Assembly (NCBI GenBank): GCA_029531795.1
Contig: JAPEIS010000002.1
Location: 2,852,001-2,916,000 of the forward strand
From: Sclerotinia nivalis
Taxonomy: Eukaryota > Ascomycota > Leotiomycetes > Helotiales > Sclerotiniaceae
Direction: 5' to 3'
DNA length: 64,000 nt
Shown here: piece by piece, positions 1-11,225 of the stretch
Position numbering within the stretch: the first letter of the stretch is position 1
How the letters are laid out: each line of letters begins with the position of its first letter
The notes under the pieces: model-generated
What the model saw: the letters and a program-made list of their open reading frames with translations, nothing else
The model's database searches: none
What the model was told of the DNA's origin: nothing
Translations under genes and position numbers: made by a program

Positions 1-755
1 GCTAGCCGAAGATGAAGCTTGAAGGAAAGAACACTTCTCTCATCCTCTAGCTGCTACGGCCGGAACTCGCTGCTATTCTCACTATCGGCTTCTATAACGC
101 TATGGAGGGAATAAAATTGAAACAAGAATCGTCGCTGAATCCGTCTGCGAACCCGCCCGGCCCATTTGCAGGCGGTACGACAACCGAATTTAATTATTCC
201 AGTGCAGGAAAAAGGCTCTTAGGGTGATTTTTACTATATTATGATCTTTCGTCGTCAAATGCCACACGTCGAACCAATCCAAATCCCATGGGGCAATTTC
301 TTGCTTTAGTATGTGGGGAAGATTCTGTTCCAGATGCGGGATGTTTCCAGTACCCAAACAGTATGTCGACATCGAAGTCAAAATGTATGCTTGCCCGTGC
401 AAGTTTAGTCTTGGAGTCCAACCTGTAAACACCAAGGGAGGTTTTGCCGGATCTATGGCATAGCTGTTGCTCGTCTGATCTGCTACGCCATGTAATCAGA
501 AAGTCTGGGTGTGCGAGGGGTGATATCGAATTTTCATACAGATACCCCAGCTGCCTCATACCCTGGAGTAGCCAACTAGCCGTGAGCTTTCAGTGCTCAG
601 AAAATATTCAATATGTCAAATGATCTGAATGTCCTAATTGGATTCAGGTATCAAGAGCCGCTCATGGTTGGACTGCCGTCCGGACTATTGAAAACCATGC
701 GCCGAGATCTCTCAATGTCGTATACGAGGGCTCAAACGTCCCCTCGGACCTTGTA
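1..755. other. Left edge, no confident gene
   Basis: No recognisable gene lies here. Two overlapping minus-strand open frames (about 190-435 and 239-559) have protein-like composition, with aromatic-rich runs such as WDLDWFDVWH. They are in different frames and neither shows a domain I know. They could be the remains of one decayed or spliced gene running along the minus strand, but I cannot join them convincingly. Confidence 0.3.
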
Positions 756-2099
756 TCATAGCTCCCATTTTGCAGCTCCATCTGAAGGTGGCTGGAAGAC
801 TTCCATATTGTGGTTTACCCGCGCCTGAGTCCACATACAATATCCAAAAGATGAAAGGAAATCCCGCTGTGGAATCGGCGGTTCGCTAACAAATTCATCT
901 ATTTTGATCCATGTCGCACGTGAGCTAGGAAGGTTGAGTGCTTGTAGAGAAACATCCCAGCAATCCAGGGCGGAGTAGTCGATCGCTTTGAGATCGATGT
1001 GTCTGGATCTTGGAGCTAGGCCTGATCGAATATATAGGTACTCGCGTTCTAGATAGGAAAACATTACCATCACCTTATTTACAGCTGGCGGTGTCCGCAG
1101 AATTCTTTGTATAAAACTGTCTAGAATAGGTATTGCTGCCGTGGGTACATTCTGCTTGCAAACTTTCCAGAAGTATCCAGTACCCATGGTGATGAGTACT
1201 TGATCAAATATATTAAAACGGTTCGTAAGAACGTTCCACCTGCAGGTCCTGACATGCTCCCCCCAACGGATGTTTGCCAAAGTTGATGGGGATCCGTATA
1301 GCTGAGCTTGAGAACTTGTTGTCAGAAAGCTTTTACAGTCTTGAAGAATGTAATGATACTCTCTTTCCATGTAATCCAATATGGAGACCATCCCTTCAGC
1401 TTCCCAAAGGCTGAAATGCTCAAGAAATGACCTGTGAAGTCCTCGTACGGGCATGATTCCTGTTTCTCCGTATATCTGCCTGCTCAAGGTACACTGTTTC
1501 TTTAGATACCCACCGGCATGTTTGAGACTACGAGGATATAGCTCAACGTTATACAAAGCTCGTTGGATTCGAAGCGTCTCGACTCTCTCTAATTCTTTCT
1601 TCTCATACTTCTCGTGCGTCCACGGATGTAAGCCTAAACATGACTCAAAGTAGTCCTGGGAAATTGCCTTTATTGTCAAATGGAATTTAGCGATACGAAT
1701 CATGGTTTTGAGGTCATAACTTCTTGGATTGAAGGTTGTGGCTTTTAGGTCTTTCGAATATTTACGCATGAAGTTGTGCAAGTTCTGAATACCATTAGGC
1801 AAATTTTTGCCCTTCCATTTCATCTTACGTACAGATTTGCTGGATATGGCGATCGCTTGAAGAAAGATAGGGAGGGTCATTTCATTGACCAGTACTCTGC
1901 AAAATACTTCGCATCTGTTTCGGTCGTGATTATAGCAGTCGTAGAAGGCTCGAGAGGAGGAGATCAACGAGTGTAAAGAACGAATGTCTGGCAAGCTGTT
2001 GAGCATCTGTAGCTTTATCTCGACGGGAAACAGGTCAATCGCTATGGCAGGGCCTCGTGTTGATACTTCTTGAATGACTCTCGATGAAAAGAAGCGCAA
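756..2099 (-). CDS. F-box domain protein
   Basis: Predicted 447-residue protein in one uninterrupted frame. Residues about 22-55 (the stretch beginning DLFPVEIKLQMLNSLPD) match the start of a fungal F-box: a hydrophobic L-P-x-E-I-x-x-x-I/M-L-x-x-L-P/x-D pattern followed by a leucine/serine-rich helix. F-box proteins usually bridge substrates to SCF ubiquitin ligases through Skp1. The rest of the protein has no repeat or catalytic motif that I recognise, and this type of orphan F-box protein is numerous in Leotiomycetes. A splice-acceptor-like CAG lies just upstream of the chosen ATG, so the true start may be in an upstream exon. The F-box call is moderately firm; the substrate is unknown. Confidence 0.7.
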   Translation of the reverse strand: MRFFSSRVIQEVSTRGPAIAIDLFPVEIKLQMLNSLPDIRSLHSLISSSRAFYDCYNHDRNRCEVFCRVLVNEMTLPIFLQAIAISSKSVRKMKWKGKNLPNGIQNLHNFMRKYSKDLKATTFNPRSYDLKTMIRIAKFHLTIKAISQDYFESCLGLHPWTHEKYEKKELERVETLRIQRALYNVELYPRSLKHAGGYLKKQCTLSRQIYGETGIMPVRGLHRSFLEHFSLWEAEGMVSILDYMEREYHYILQDCKSFLTTSSQAQLYGSPSTLANIRWGEHVRTCRWNVLTNRFNIFDQVLITMGTGYFWKVCKQNVPTAAIPILDSFIQRILRTPPAVNKVMVMFSYLEREYLYIRSGLAPRSRHIDLKAIDYSALDCWDVSLQALNLPSSRATWIKIDEFVSEPPIPQRDFLSSFGYCMWTQARVNHNMEVFQPPSDGAAKWEL

Positions 2100-2453
2100 T
2101 CTGGTACACTGCGAGAACGAGAAGTCAGTAACTGCCTGTTAAAGATAGCGCACCCGGATAAATTCTTTTTGAACATTGAAATCAATTAAATATTGACATG
2201 ATTTTGAGCTTTGAATTGAACCATTTTGATTCTTCAGTGTATTTGAAACAGCGAATTTATCGAAGTGATTGAAGCTCTTTCAAAGATCCAAAGCTTGAAA
2301 TATCTCAAATCAAATTGCAATCCATACTACTAGGAATATAAATGAAGGGGAGGTTTTTGGAGGTAAATGAAATAAATGAGGTAAATGATGAGCTTAGTGC
2401 ATATGCTGGATTGGGGAATTAAAATTGATGTGTAAATTTTGAGGTTGCTTCAC
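2100..2453. other. Intergenic, A+T-rich
   Basis: Spacer between the F-box gene and the small basic protein gene, both on the minus strand. It probably holds the F-box promoter and the 3' end of the neighbouring transcript. I see no repeat or RNA structure. Confidence 0.4.
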
Positions 2454-2663
2454 TCAAGTAGGGATTGAAATCAAAGAGTTTACTAAACGTTTTAAGCTTA
2501 CCTCTGTTGCTTCTTCTGTGGCCGACAAAGCACGCCTCTGAGCTGTCTCCTTCCTAGCTTTGAGCACATTGACATTCATGCTTTGCAACCTTTGCTGCTT
2601 GAGCCTCTCAGCAGCAGCCTCTTGAAGAGACAACGGAAGACCCCTATTGTTTCGCTTAACCAT
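2420..2663 (-). CDS. Small basic/coiled protein, unknown function
   Basis: A short protein starting MVKRNNRGLPLSLQEAAAER. It is rich in Arg, Lys, Gln and Ala, with a predicted helical middle. A perfect donor (GAG then GTAAGC) lies at codon 61. Splicing to the CAG near 2404 would give about 64 residues ending shortly after the junction; without splicing the frame ends at 2454 with 69 residues. The regular N-terminal composition and good donor suggest a real gene. I recognise no family. Because of its size and charge it could be a ribosome- or RNA-associated protein, but that is only a guess. Confidence 0.45.
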
Positions 2664-3423
2664 GTTGTGGGTTCAATCGAAGAGGAATTTGGTATTTTGA
2701 GTAAAGAAGGATAGCTTCCGTCGAAAAAATGAAAGTGACATGAGACTCCCAATGAAGAAATTGTTCAAGATGGAATACTCAGAAATGAATTTTTATATCC
2801 AAACCGAGAATCAATACGCCGCCTTTTTTTGTGCGAAAAAGAAAGGTTTGACTACAGTAGTAGCTTCTATCGATTTGGGCAAGCTAGTTGAGGTTTAAAA
2901 TTTGGTGATTGATCTAGTGGGCTTCAAATGATCATTGCCAACTAGAAAATTTATGAATCCTCTAGATATTGCAAAAAGATGAGAATTTTTGGATTAAAAT
3001 TTCTAAATCAGCCAAGATGTTATGAAGGAAATGATAAAGATAAATTCTCTCTCCAATCCCGCATATTTGTGGGCACAACTAAGTCTGGTTTGACTCTATG
3101 ACGCAAATAATCATAGACTATCCTCAAGCTACTTGGCTATAGTGCAGACTAACTATGACCTAGGGTTCTGAAATCTGCCCGGTGCTTTTTTTTTAATTGG
3201 AATGACTGCCGCAACATATAAAGAGACGGTTCATCTCCGCAGAGCAGGTAAAACCGCCAATACAAACATCTCGCTCACACTGAAAATGTTTACATCAATT
3301 TACAGCTGAATCTGCCGAACTCCTCGACAACTTATTTCCTAGACAGTACGATCGATAAGCTCAAGCTCAAGCGCAATCCTAAAGAAAATTTCTCGAGTCC
3401 CTATTTCGAAAACTAAGACAACC
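2664..3423. other. Divergent intergenic region
   Basis: About 760 bases between the minus-strand small gene and the plus-strand orphan ORF, so it probably contains both promoters. The segment is A+T-rich with pyrimidine runs before 3424. I see no other feature. Confidence 0.35.
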
Positions 3424-3855
3424 ATGTCGTCCCAGTTGAGTTACACCAGTATCATTGTCCGACGTAACCATCGTGGGCAAAATATTGTCTTAAATGGACT
3501 TGCAGGTCGCTGGTGTATCAACGGCCAGGAGTTCGATGCTGCACCAAATCCAAACATCTGGGAAGAGAAATATGCCCTCCAACCATATTGGGCAGCACAA
3601 CTGAGCTTCCGAGGCGAATGTGCGCCAAACATGAGTTTTATAAGAATTATACAACTATTTCAAAAGGGCAAAGTTTCGAATAGAATCCACCCCGATATGA
3701 TGGATTTGAAGTTCGATATGATAAACGAGTTCCTGCGAAATTTAAAGGCACAGGCAAGAAGAAATGCGGAACGCCACGAGATCGAGCTTCGCGAAGACAC
3801 CAGAAACAACGAACATACTACTGTCGACGATATTGAGATGATTGACGATAAGTAA
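3424..3855 (+). CDS. Hypothetical protein, 143 aa
   Basis: Uninterrupted frame from an ATG in a good context (CAACCATGTC, close to the fungal CAMMATGNC consensus). The predicted protein has Trp- and Asn-rich patches in its first half and a charged Lys/Arg/Glu-rich C-terminal helix from about residue 105. There is no signal peptide or membrane segment and I recognise no domain. A frame of this length with a good start context is probably coding, but no function can be given. Confidence 0.5.
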   Translation: MSSQLSYTSIIVRRNHRGQNIVLNGLAGRWCINGQEFDAAPNPNIWEEKYALQPYWAAQLSFRGECAPNMSFIRIIQLFQKGKVSNRIHPDMMDLKFDMINEFLRNLKAQARRNAERHEIELREDTRNNEHTTVDDIEMIDDK

Positions 3856-5290
3856 TATAAATAGTGAAGGAACGCCTACGAGCCCAATTATATTAATGGA
3901 CGCAGAGGAGATCATGGCATCAATGACCCAGCAATTATGCAACGCCCAGCTTAGATTAGCCTTGATGTAACAGTATTCTGATGCTGATCTAAAGAGCTCG
4001 AAACAAATTTGATTTCCGCCGGAAGAAGAGAAGCACTTGAGGCGAAGTTCAGATTCACGCACCCAAGCAGCGCCTTGTCGACATCTTATACCATCTTATA
4101 ACCCAGAAATGTGCATATAGGGCATGATCTTGTGCAAACTCCATACGATGCCATTGAACATCTTAGATAAATGCCAGCATCAGAGAAGGAACAACTGTGG
4201 AGATGGATATATACATCATAGCTAATTTGGCGACAGTGTTGGAGAAGAAGTAGTTAGCGAAGCAGCAAACCAATTTTTAAGAGCCATTTCATTGATAATT
4301 AGGGATCATATGTATTCATGCTGAATGGTAACAGAACCAAATTTGAAAGATTCGAAACAATAACAGCAATTCATAAGGGATCTTTAGAACTGTACACCGG
4401 TCGTGGTGGAGGTGAAATAAACAGTACATCCCTGCAAATTTCCGCACACAACTAGCAGAACCATCAAAGCCTCAATGTCGATGATTACCTCACATTTGAC
4501 AGATTTAACTTAACTGCAACCTCTCCAAGGACACTTAGCAACAGCCGCACACTGTGCAACCCTCGATACGTGCCGAAAAAGAGTGCGAGCGTCGACCACA
4601 TTGAACTTTCAAAGATGTCCTGCAGATACGCACCTCCTCAACGTCAGCACTTGTTCTGCTGCTTAATAAGACACAGTTACGATAAAATGTAAAATCTCCA
4701 TTTTTAAGGCTTGTCCAAAGTATCTACTCAGTCCACACTATAGGTTATACAACCTTTTCACCAAGCTTCTTGAGAATCGTCTCTTTTAAGCCTTGATTAG
4801 TAAATGCCCTAACCAACTCATTCGATAATATTTTTATTCGAGTATTGACTAAATCGAGGAATCGCATTGATTATCTAAATGATTTTGTCTTTTACTGGTA
4901 GAAAAGCGGTGTTTATGCTGCCTTTTGTGAAGAGCATAATTCATAGTCCAATTCGAAATCGGCTGGCAGGTTTTGATTACAACAATGGTGCTGAAGCACT
5001 GTGCAAACGAATCATGTTCCAGGTAGTAATTGACACATATGTGACATCTCATCTCGTCTTGAAAGCTTTCAAACTATCGGACTGTGTTGTTGCTTGAAAT
5101 GTTGTTGTGCATCCTTGTTGATGTTGTCTTAGGAGAGGGGAACAATCCCAAGCACCCCACCTTTTCACCTCATCTCGTGTTACAACCCATTTGGACCCGG
5201 ATCGAACAACCAGTGCTTTATATCTTGCAATATCTATCCTCCCATCAAACTACCGCAAACAATTCAAAATTTAATCCATTCACTCTAAAC
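3856..5290. other. Intergenic, no gene seen
   Basis: About 1.4 kb without a convincing coding frame. The last about 150 bases before 5291 form the promoter and leader of the aldolase gene, with a TATA-like TTTATATC around 5218 and a run rich in C, T and A just before the ATG. Confidence 0.4.
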
Positions 5291-6076
5291 ATGGCATCCC
5301 CAATCACATTCCCTCCTACAGTGACAGTGTCTCTCCCTATCCTTGCCAAAATGATCGACCACTCTCTCCTGCACCCCACCATGACCGATGCCGAGATCTC
5401 AATGGGGCTCTCCATCGCAGCCAAATATAAAGTCGCGACGGCATGCGTCAAGCCATACTCCATAGAACAAGCCGTCTCCGCTCTAAAAGATACCGGTGTC
5501 GAAGTATGTCCTGTGATCGGATTTCCTGCTGGTAACAGCACGACAGAAGTGAAGGTCTTCGAAGCAAGCAAAGCCGTGGAGGCTGGTGGAAAAGAGATTG
5601 ATGTGGTTATTAATATTGGTAAGGCTTTAGGAGGGGACTGGGATTATGTCCAGAAAGAAATACAATCCGTCAATGACGCTGTGGTTTCCAAAAGTTCAAT
5701 TTTGAAAGTTATTTTTGAGAATGATTATCTCACCGATGTGGAGGTTGTGAAGCTTTGTCATATCTGTAGTGAAGTCGGTGTGGCATTCGTGAAGACTAGC
5801 ACTGGTTATGGATTTGTGAAACAGAGGGATGGAATGTACAGTTATCAAGGTGCCACAATACCGCATCTGGATCTAATGCGGAAAAGTGTGAAGGAAGGAG
5901 TGCAGATTAAGGCTGCTGGAGGAGTGAGAACTTTGGATGATTTATTAAGAGTGAGGGCGCTAGGTGTCACGAGAGTGGGTGCTACTGCCACTGAGGCAAT
6001 TCTTGAGGAGGCTGTGAGAAGAGGAATTGGAGAAGAATTAGTCGAAGTCAATGTGCTTCCGCTTAGATCTAGTTGA
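5291..6076 (+). CDS. deoC: Deoxyribose-phosphate aldolase
   Basis: Intronless gene for a 261-residue class I aldolase that splits 2-deoxyribose-5-phosphate into glyceraldehyde-3-phosphate and acetaldehyde in deoxynucleoside breakdown. It has the N-terminal DHSLLHP motif (residues 23-29), and VVINIG with Asp104. The Schiff-base lysine is Lys168 in FVKTSTGYG, and the second catalytic lysine is Lys207 in IKAAGGVR. These correspond to Asp102, Lys167 and Lys201 of the E. coli enzyme. Length fits the family. I chose the ATG at 5291 because it immediately precedes conserved sequence; an upstream in-frame extension reaching 5084 is unlike the family and is probably leader. The gene converges with the minus-strand regulator at 6171, about 95 bases away. 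Confidence 0.93.
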   Translation: MASPITFPPTVTVSLPILAKMIDHSLLHPTMTDAEISMGLSIAAKYKVATACVKPYSIEQAVSALKDTGVEVCPVIGFPAGNSTTEVKVFEASKAVEAGGKEIDVVINIGKALGGDWDYVQKEIQSVNDAVVSKSSILKVIFENDYLTDVEVVKLCHICSEVGVAFVKTSTGYGFVKQRDGMYSYQGATIPHLDLMRKSVKEGVQIKAAGGVRTLDDLLRVRALGVTRVGATATEAILEEAVRRGIGEELVEVNVLPLRSS

Positions 6077-6170
6077 AAGAATTGTCGAGCTGAAAAAATT
6101 CCGATGTAATGTGATGGAATCATTTTCATTTTGTGTGAGTGTATTGGTACATGATAAGTATTCTATATTT

Positions 6171-7891
6171 TCAAATAAAGGAAGGTGTCCGCTTCCGCAT
6201 ATCAATTAATTTTCTCCAATCGATCCTCTTACTTACGACATTACCTTCCGCCAAATCCATTTGCTTCCACACAGTTTCTATAATCCCTCTCACTATTTCT
6301 AAATTTCCTATTCTCCTTTCACTCTGCATATCTTCCAAAACATCTAGAACTTGGATCCGTTGCTTATCAGACACAAGCTCGCATGCTGTGATGAATAATG
6401 GCCAAGGACTTGTGCAGACACCGCTTATAGTAAGAATTGCCAAAGCCTTGCTCACCAGGTCTTGTATCACATCGGAGTTGGAAGGTATCGACAGTACCGA
6501 ATGGAGATATATGAGCGCTCCCAGCCGGTAAAGTTCGGCTGTATTTCCTATTTTGATCTGATCAATCTTGCCGGTAGTGTCGTCTTCCATGATTGCGGAG
6601 ATCTGTTGAGCACTTTCGAGTTGTTTCACCAACCCTTGCGCAAAGTCCCGATATTCTCCTTGTTCTTCGGATATTCTAGAAAGCTCATTGATGCACGATA
6701 TGCATTCGAGGACTTCTAACGAGCACCCCAGAGATCCAATAATCTGCTGATGTTAGCTAAGTATTTTGATTCCTGCGTGCAACATACAATTTTATTCTCA
6801 GGATTCGCGCTCGGAGCCCCGAGAAATGTATTACTTATAGATTTTCTCTGCCCCGTTCCCTGACTGAAATCTGCTAGAACATCATGATATAAGAGCCAAG
6901 TATTCAAGAAGTGATCTTTCGTCATTGTCAATCCGATGGCTCTTGCAGCCTTTAAATGTGTAAGCCAGCTTCCATCAGCCCCGTCAAAAACCTGTCCATA
7001 AGTTAGCACGCTTAGGTTTTCAGTGGCGGCAGCTTAGATGTAAGATCTTACTTACATCACCCACACAAAGCATCATACATGTGGCAAATTGCCCTCGACG
7101 TCCGCCTCCTCCTGTTTGGATAGACTGTGAGAGAAGCCGTATTGCAGAAATCTTGTATTGTAATGCAGCTTCAGTCCCCCATAAATGATATGCCGACACA
7201 GCAAGGATTGCATATCGCAGGCTCAGACAGGAAAGGTAGCGGTCTGCAAGTGCGTTTGGGAGCAAGTAATTTCGAAAACCGTTCAAGCTATCATCAATAG
7301 TTGTGATCATACGAGAGAGAACTTCCGTGTCTGCATAACCTTGTCAATATGCTTCATCTTTAGAGGACAACTCTCCATCTTACAGTAAGACAACAATGTT
7401 GCGTCCCGTGACTCAAAAGTAGTTTCATATCCAAACTTCAGACTTCTCTGCGGGCTCGACATATACTGATATGTGGAATAGCATCTCTGCTTAAACTCTG
7501 AGGCAACTTCTAAATCAATAAAGGTCGAATTGAGAAATTGATATCTTTCACGTGTCGGGGGCGCCGGAGATCTTTGCGCAGGACGGTGAGATTCGTTTTC
7601 CCAAGAATGAATCGGCCTCCGTCCATCACCCGATTCTGGCCAGTGAAGTTTGACACCATAACCTTCACAGACCCGACCGGTCCTCGTACAATTATTGCAG
7701 TAAGGTATGCCTTTGTCGCATCCAATTTTCCTGCCTTCATGAATTGTTAGGTTGAAAACATCAATGTGGGGTTAACATTAGATGGCGGGGCAATTGTGGA
7801 TTTGGAAAACAATTGAAAATGAGTGCTTACTTTTACACGTCCAGCAGCCTTTGCCAGACTTCTTTTCTTTCGGTCTTTTGACGAGAGACAT
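6171..7891 (-). CDS. Zn(II)2Cys6 transcription factor
   Basis: Five-exon model: 7891-7831, 7734-7384, 7330-7056, 6991-6788 and 6743-6171, giving 487 residues. Every junction keeps the frame and the introns have GTAAGC, GTAAGA, GTAAGT and GTATGT donors with CTAAC branch points in the last two. The first intron splits the DNA-binding domain. Once joined, the cysteines have the spacing CX2CX6CX6CX2CX6C (residues 16-43), a complete zinc binuclear cluster. The downstream part (from about residue 125) is helical and resembles the fungal-specific transcription factor domain 2 (Fungal_trans_2), with a YAILAVSAYHLWG segment. An in-frame ATG at 7960 would add 23 residues. It is probably a nuclear pathway regulator; its targets are unknown and the adjacent aldolase gene is convergent, not co-directional. 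Confidence 0.85.
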
Positions 7892-7960
7892 TATTACCAA
7901 CTTTTGCCCAGAATTGACTTGATTAAAGGAGGGTGGATGTTTCCGAGGTTTGTGAGTCAC

Positions 7961-9932
7961 GACTTATAAATGGTCACGTGTATCGTTGTTGGAGCCATCG
8001 ACGGTATCACGCATGAATGATGGTAACTGAGAAACTTGCTATGGCAAGTATGATTTAATAGAAATAACAGCTATTTTGTAAGTGTTTTTTCTGACGGTGA
8101 GATCAACATGTGTGGTGATCGTTCATCGAAAAACATATTCTTTATTAAAACAAAGTCACACTAACCTGCTACTATAGTACCATGAATATTTCACCCCATC
8201 AACAAAATATGTTCCTATCAAAAAAGCCATGCATATATTAGTCATTTATATATATCTCGCCGTCCTCCTAGACAACAGCCAGGAGACTTCTCTGCCTCAC
8301 CCATGACTTCATCATCTAATATTTGGTATGCATCGAGCACACTTAAAATGGCCACATGTTAGACAGCTCCAATAGCTCGCAGGAAGCCACTGGTATCCGC
8401 ACTAAAAATGATATCATCAGTAATGCTAGCATCTAGACGAAGGCATGTACTAGTGTTGGCAGAACGGCAAGAGAGTACTCATTCGACACTCACTTGGCAG
8501 CATAGCCAGCTGATGAATATGTACTGGTTTATGAACTCGCGTTGGGAATGAAAATGCATTCTTGTGGTGGATGGGTTGGTTGTGGCTGAAATCAATTTCG
8601 CGAAGATGGTTTCTGCCGTTAAGTATTGTAGATTGTGATGTCTAGTTGGTATATAGATAGTCTTGAGATCATTTGTTTGAAGTTGTTGACTAAAGAGAGG
8701 GAGGGGAAGAGGTCCAGAAAGTTGCAGTTTTATGCCTTCCGAGAGGTTTTCGATATTGCGGAAAATGATTCCAATACAAACTTTGAGGTTGGGTTATTCA
8801 AGAAACGTGTGTGTGGATAATTATTGAGTGGAGACTAATTGTTGATTCAAGAACATCTCATGTAGGCATGGACGAACCTCGTGATTGCTTGTATTAGCAC
8901 GGAATTCGTAGGCTAATAGTAGTAAAATTGTATCGACGCAGAATAACGATGAATGATTAGTCTTGTGGTATGTAAAAGTAGACTACGAATACAATATGTG
9001 TAGAATGAATACGCTGCATAGAAAAAAGTAATGAAAAATATGACAGTAACAGAACAGCTTTGCGTTCTGGTGAAAGTTTGGGATAGCGATTTGACCTTTT
9101 TCAGAAGGGCGATGCCAATGTCTAAGTTTTCCGGGTTATTCTCATTTTGCGAAAAGAAGCTGCTGAAGAAGCCTTGCTCTTGATTATTAAGATGAAATTC
9201 ATCCAATATCTGTGTTCATGTTTTAGGATGTATTAAGGTGGCTGGCAACACTTGATGACGTGAATCTAGAGGGAAGAGAAGCTGTCCGAATACGGCACTT
9301 GACTGAGAAAGCGCTGAAATGATACTCAAAATCAGTCTTGCAAGCCACCTGGAGAGCAAAAGTGGAGGAAAACTTCTAAACCAATGGCCTGACACAAACT
9401 CGAATATCTGGAGTAAAGGGAGTCCTAGATTGAGCAAATCGGACAAATAATTATCATATCTCGAGTAAAGATTAGTGGGTTGATTGTATTGTCATGTTCG
9501 AACATCGAGCTCACTAGCAGCTAATGTCAGTAAAGTCCTTAAGGGCTTTTAGCCAGACTTTGCAGGAAGATAACCAAACCACGGGAAGGTAGGTAGGTCA
9601 AGTGAAGTTAACAAGTAGGAGAGCAGGGAGGAGTTTCTGGGCGAAATAATTCGTGCATCAGCATTTCTTGCTGATAAGCTTGTGATTATAAATATAAAAC
9701 TCTGCATTCTTTTCTTTAGGTTCCATTAGGCCATACAAGCACTTGTAATTAACTGAATGTGATAATAAGACTTTGTGGTCGAATATATGTGAGTGAGATG
9801 CTGCTACAGTTGTTGGAAAGCTCCGGAAAGTTTCTCCTTGTGACACGTCATGTGACCTATTTTATTTTATTTAGATAGTCTTGCACTTGTCCCGGTGTCT
9901 CTCTTCCACGTAGCGAAATTTTCCCTGTCCAC
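7961..9932. other. Gene-poor A+T-rich spacer
   Basis: About 2 kb without a supported gene. Several short frames exist (for example near 8635-8820 plus, 8913-9206 minus and 9216-9446 minus), but none has a domain, good splice partners or a homology I recognise. Confidence 0.4.
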
Positions 9933-10794
9933 TTGAAGTCTGATGGGCTAGTGCTCAATTCCAAAATCATGGAAATGGAATCTTCGATGGTAGCCCCGGA
10001 TATCATGTCAAATAGAGATGCACCATCGCAAATAAATCTTCCACCCGATGCAGAATCCATGACTCAAGATGAAATAAATACACACATATTTTTCATGCGC
10101 GAAGCTCTTGCCATGGTATTTCTTCCGTTTCTCCATTTGTATAACTTCAATTTTGATTCAATTATAGGCAAATCTGGCTCTCAACACCAATGAGACACCT
10201 GTGGGCTGTGTACTCGTTGATCCAGTCATCAAGAAAGTAGTAGCTAGAGGAATGAATGCTACCAATAGGAGTTACAATGGGACAAGACATGCAGAATTTA
10301 TTGCTATTGATGAGTTGTTGTCTTCGAGTTTCAAGGTGGATTGTGGGGGTGCAGATGAAACTAAGGGGGCGAAAAGGAAGAGAGAAGAAAATGGGAGTGA
10401 GGCCGACCATGGACAAGGAGGTGGGTCTGGAATTTCGAGACGTGGGTATGGGCCGGAAGATATGAAAAATTTGGATTTATACGTGACGATAGAACCGTGT
10501 ATAATGTGCGCGTCATTACTACAACAATTTGGAATACGAAAAGTGTGGTATGGAGCGGTCAATGATAAATTTGGGGGGAATGGTGGAGTTTTAGATATTC
10601 ATATTGGTAATGGGAAGCTCGATAGTAATGAAGCTGCCGAGGATAGAGAGGAAGATAGTAAGGAGGAGACTGGTGGCAGCAAAAGAACACAGAAGCAGGA
10701 GGGTGACTATGAGGTTAGTGGTGGATGGTTGCGAGAAGAAGCAATTGTTATCTTAAGGAGATTCTATGTGCAGGAGAATGGAAGGGGTGAGTGA
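9933..10794 (+). CDS. TAD2: tRNA-specific adenosine deaminase, catalytic subunit (TAD2/ADAT2)
   Basis: Two exons, 9933-10115 and 10168-10794, encode 269 residues. The intron has a GTATTT donor and TATAG acceptor and falls inside the conserved helix before the deaminase core. The zinc and proton-shuttle motif is H102-A-E104 (in TRHAEF) and the second zinc motif is P171-C172-x-x-C175. Both are typical of the cytidine/deoxycytidylate deaminase fold. TAD2 pairs with TAD3 to convert A34 to inosine in tRNA anticodons. A hydrophilic Gly/Glu/Lys-rich insertion (residues about 119-160) separates the two motifs, a common site of variation in fungal TAD2. An alternative in-frame start is at 9969. The gene converges with the complex I gene. 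Confidence 0.9.
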
Positions 10795-11225
10795 CTCTGG
10801 TTCTAACTTTTTTTCACACATCAATGAAGCTAATGTGCTACAGCGCCCGAACCCAGAAATAAAAAAGAAAGAATATTGAAACTAGAAGTGGAGCCAATGA
10901 TAGATCCAAGAGTAAAGGGTGAAGAGCCCGGTTAAAACCGAGATATTTTACTCTACTGGGTGGCTTTCAAAGTACCCGAGGTAGGCGGCGTAGACAGTCA
11001 ACAGATACCCCGGACAGGATATCAAGAGAAGACATTATGTATGCTTCGCAAAGATGCCAATGTATAGATCAATAAACACCACTCACAAGGTCGTCATAAC
11101 TCATACTGTAGCCAAAAAGTCAAGCACATGATTCCAGTCTCCCTATTTACAATTGTCCTCTTCGATTTCTTGGATTTCTTCCCCCGCAGGTTTTCCCTAG
11201 GCGCCCTTCATCACTCTTCGTTCTT
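10795..11225. other. Convergent intergenic region
   Basis: About 430 bases between two converging genes, presumably holding both 3' untranslated regions and poly(A) signals. No gene or repeat is apparent. Confidence 0.4.

Noticed and set aside
5084..5290. N-terminal extension of the aldolase
   Set aside because: Open by chance; family members start at or near residue MASPITF, and the extension is unlike any targeting sequence.
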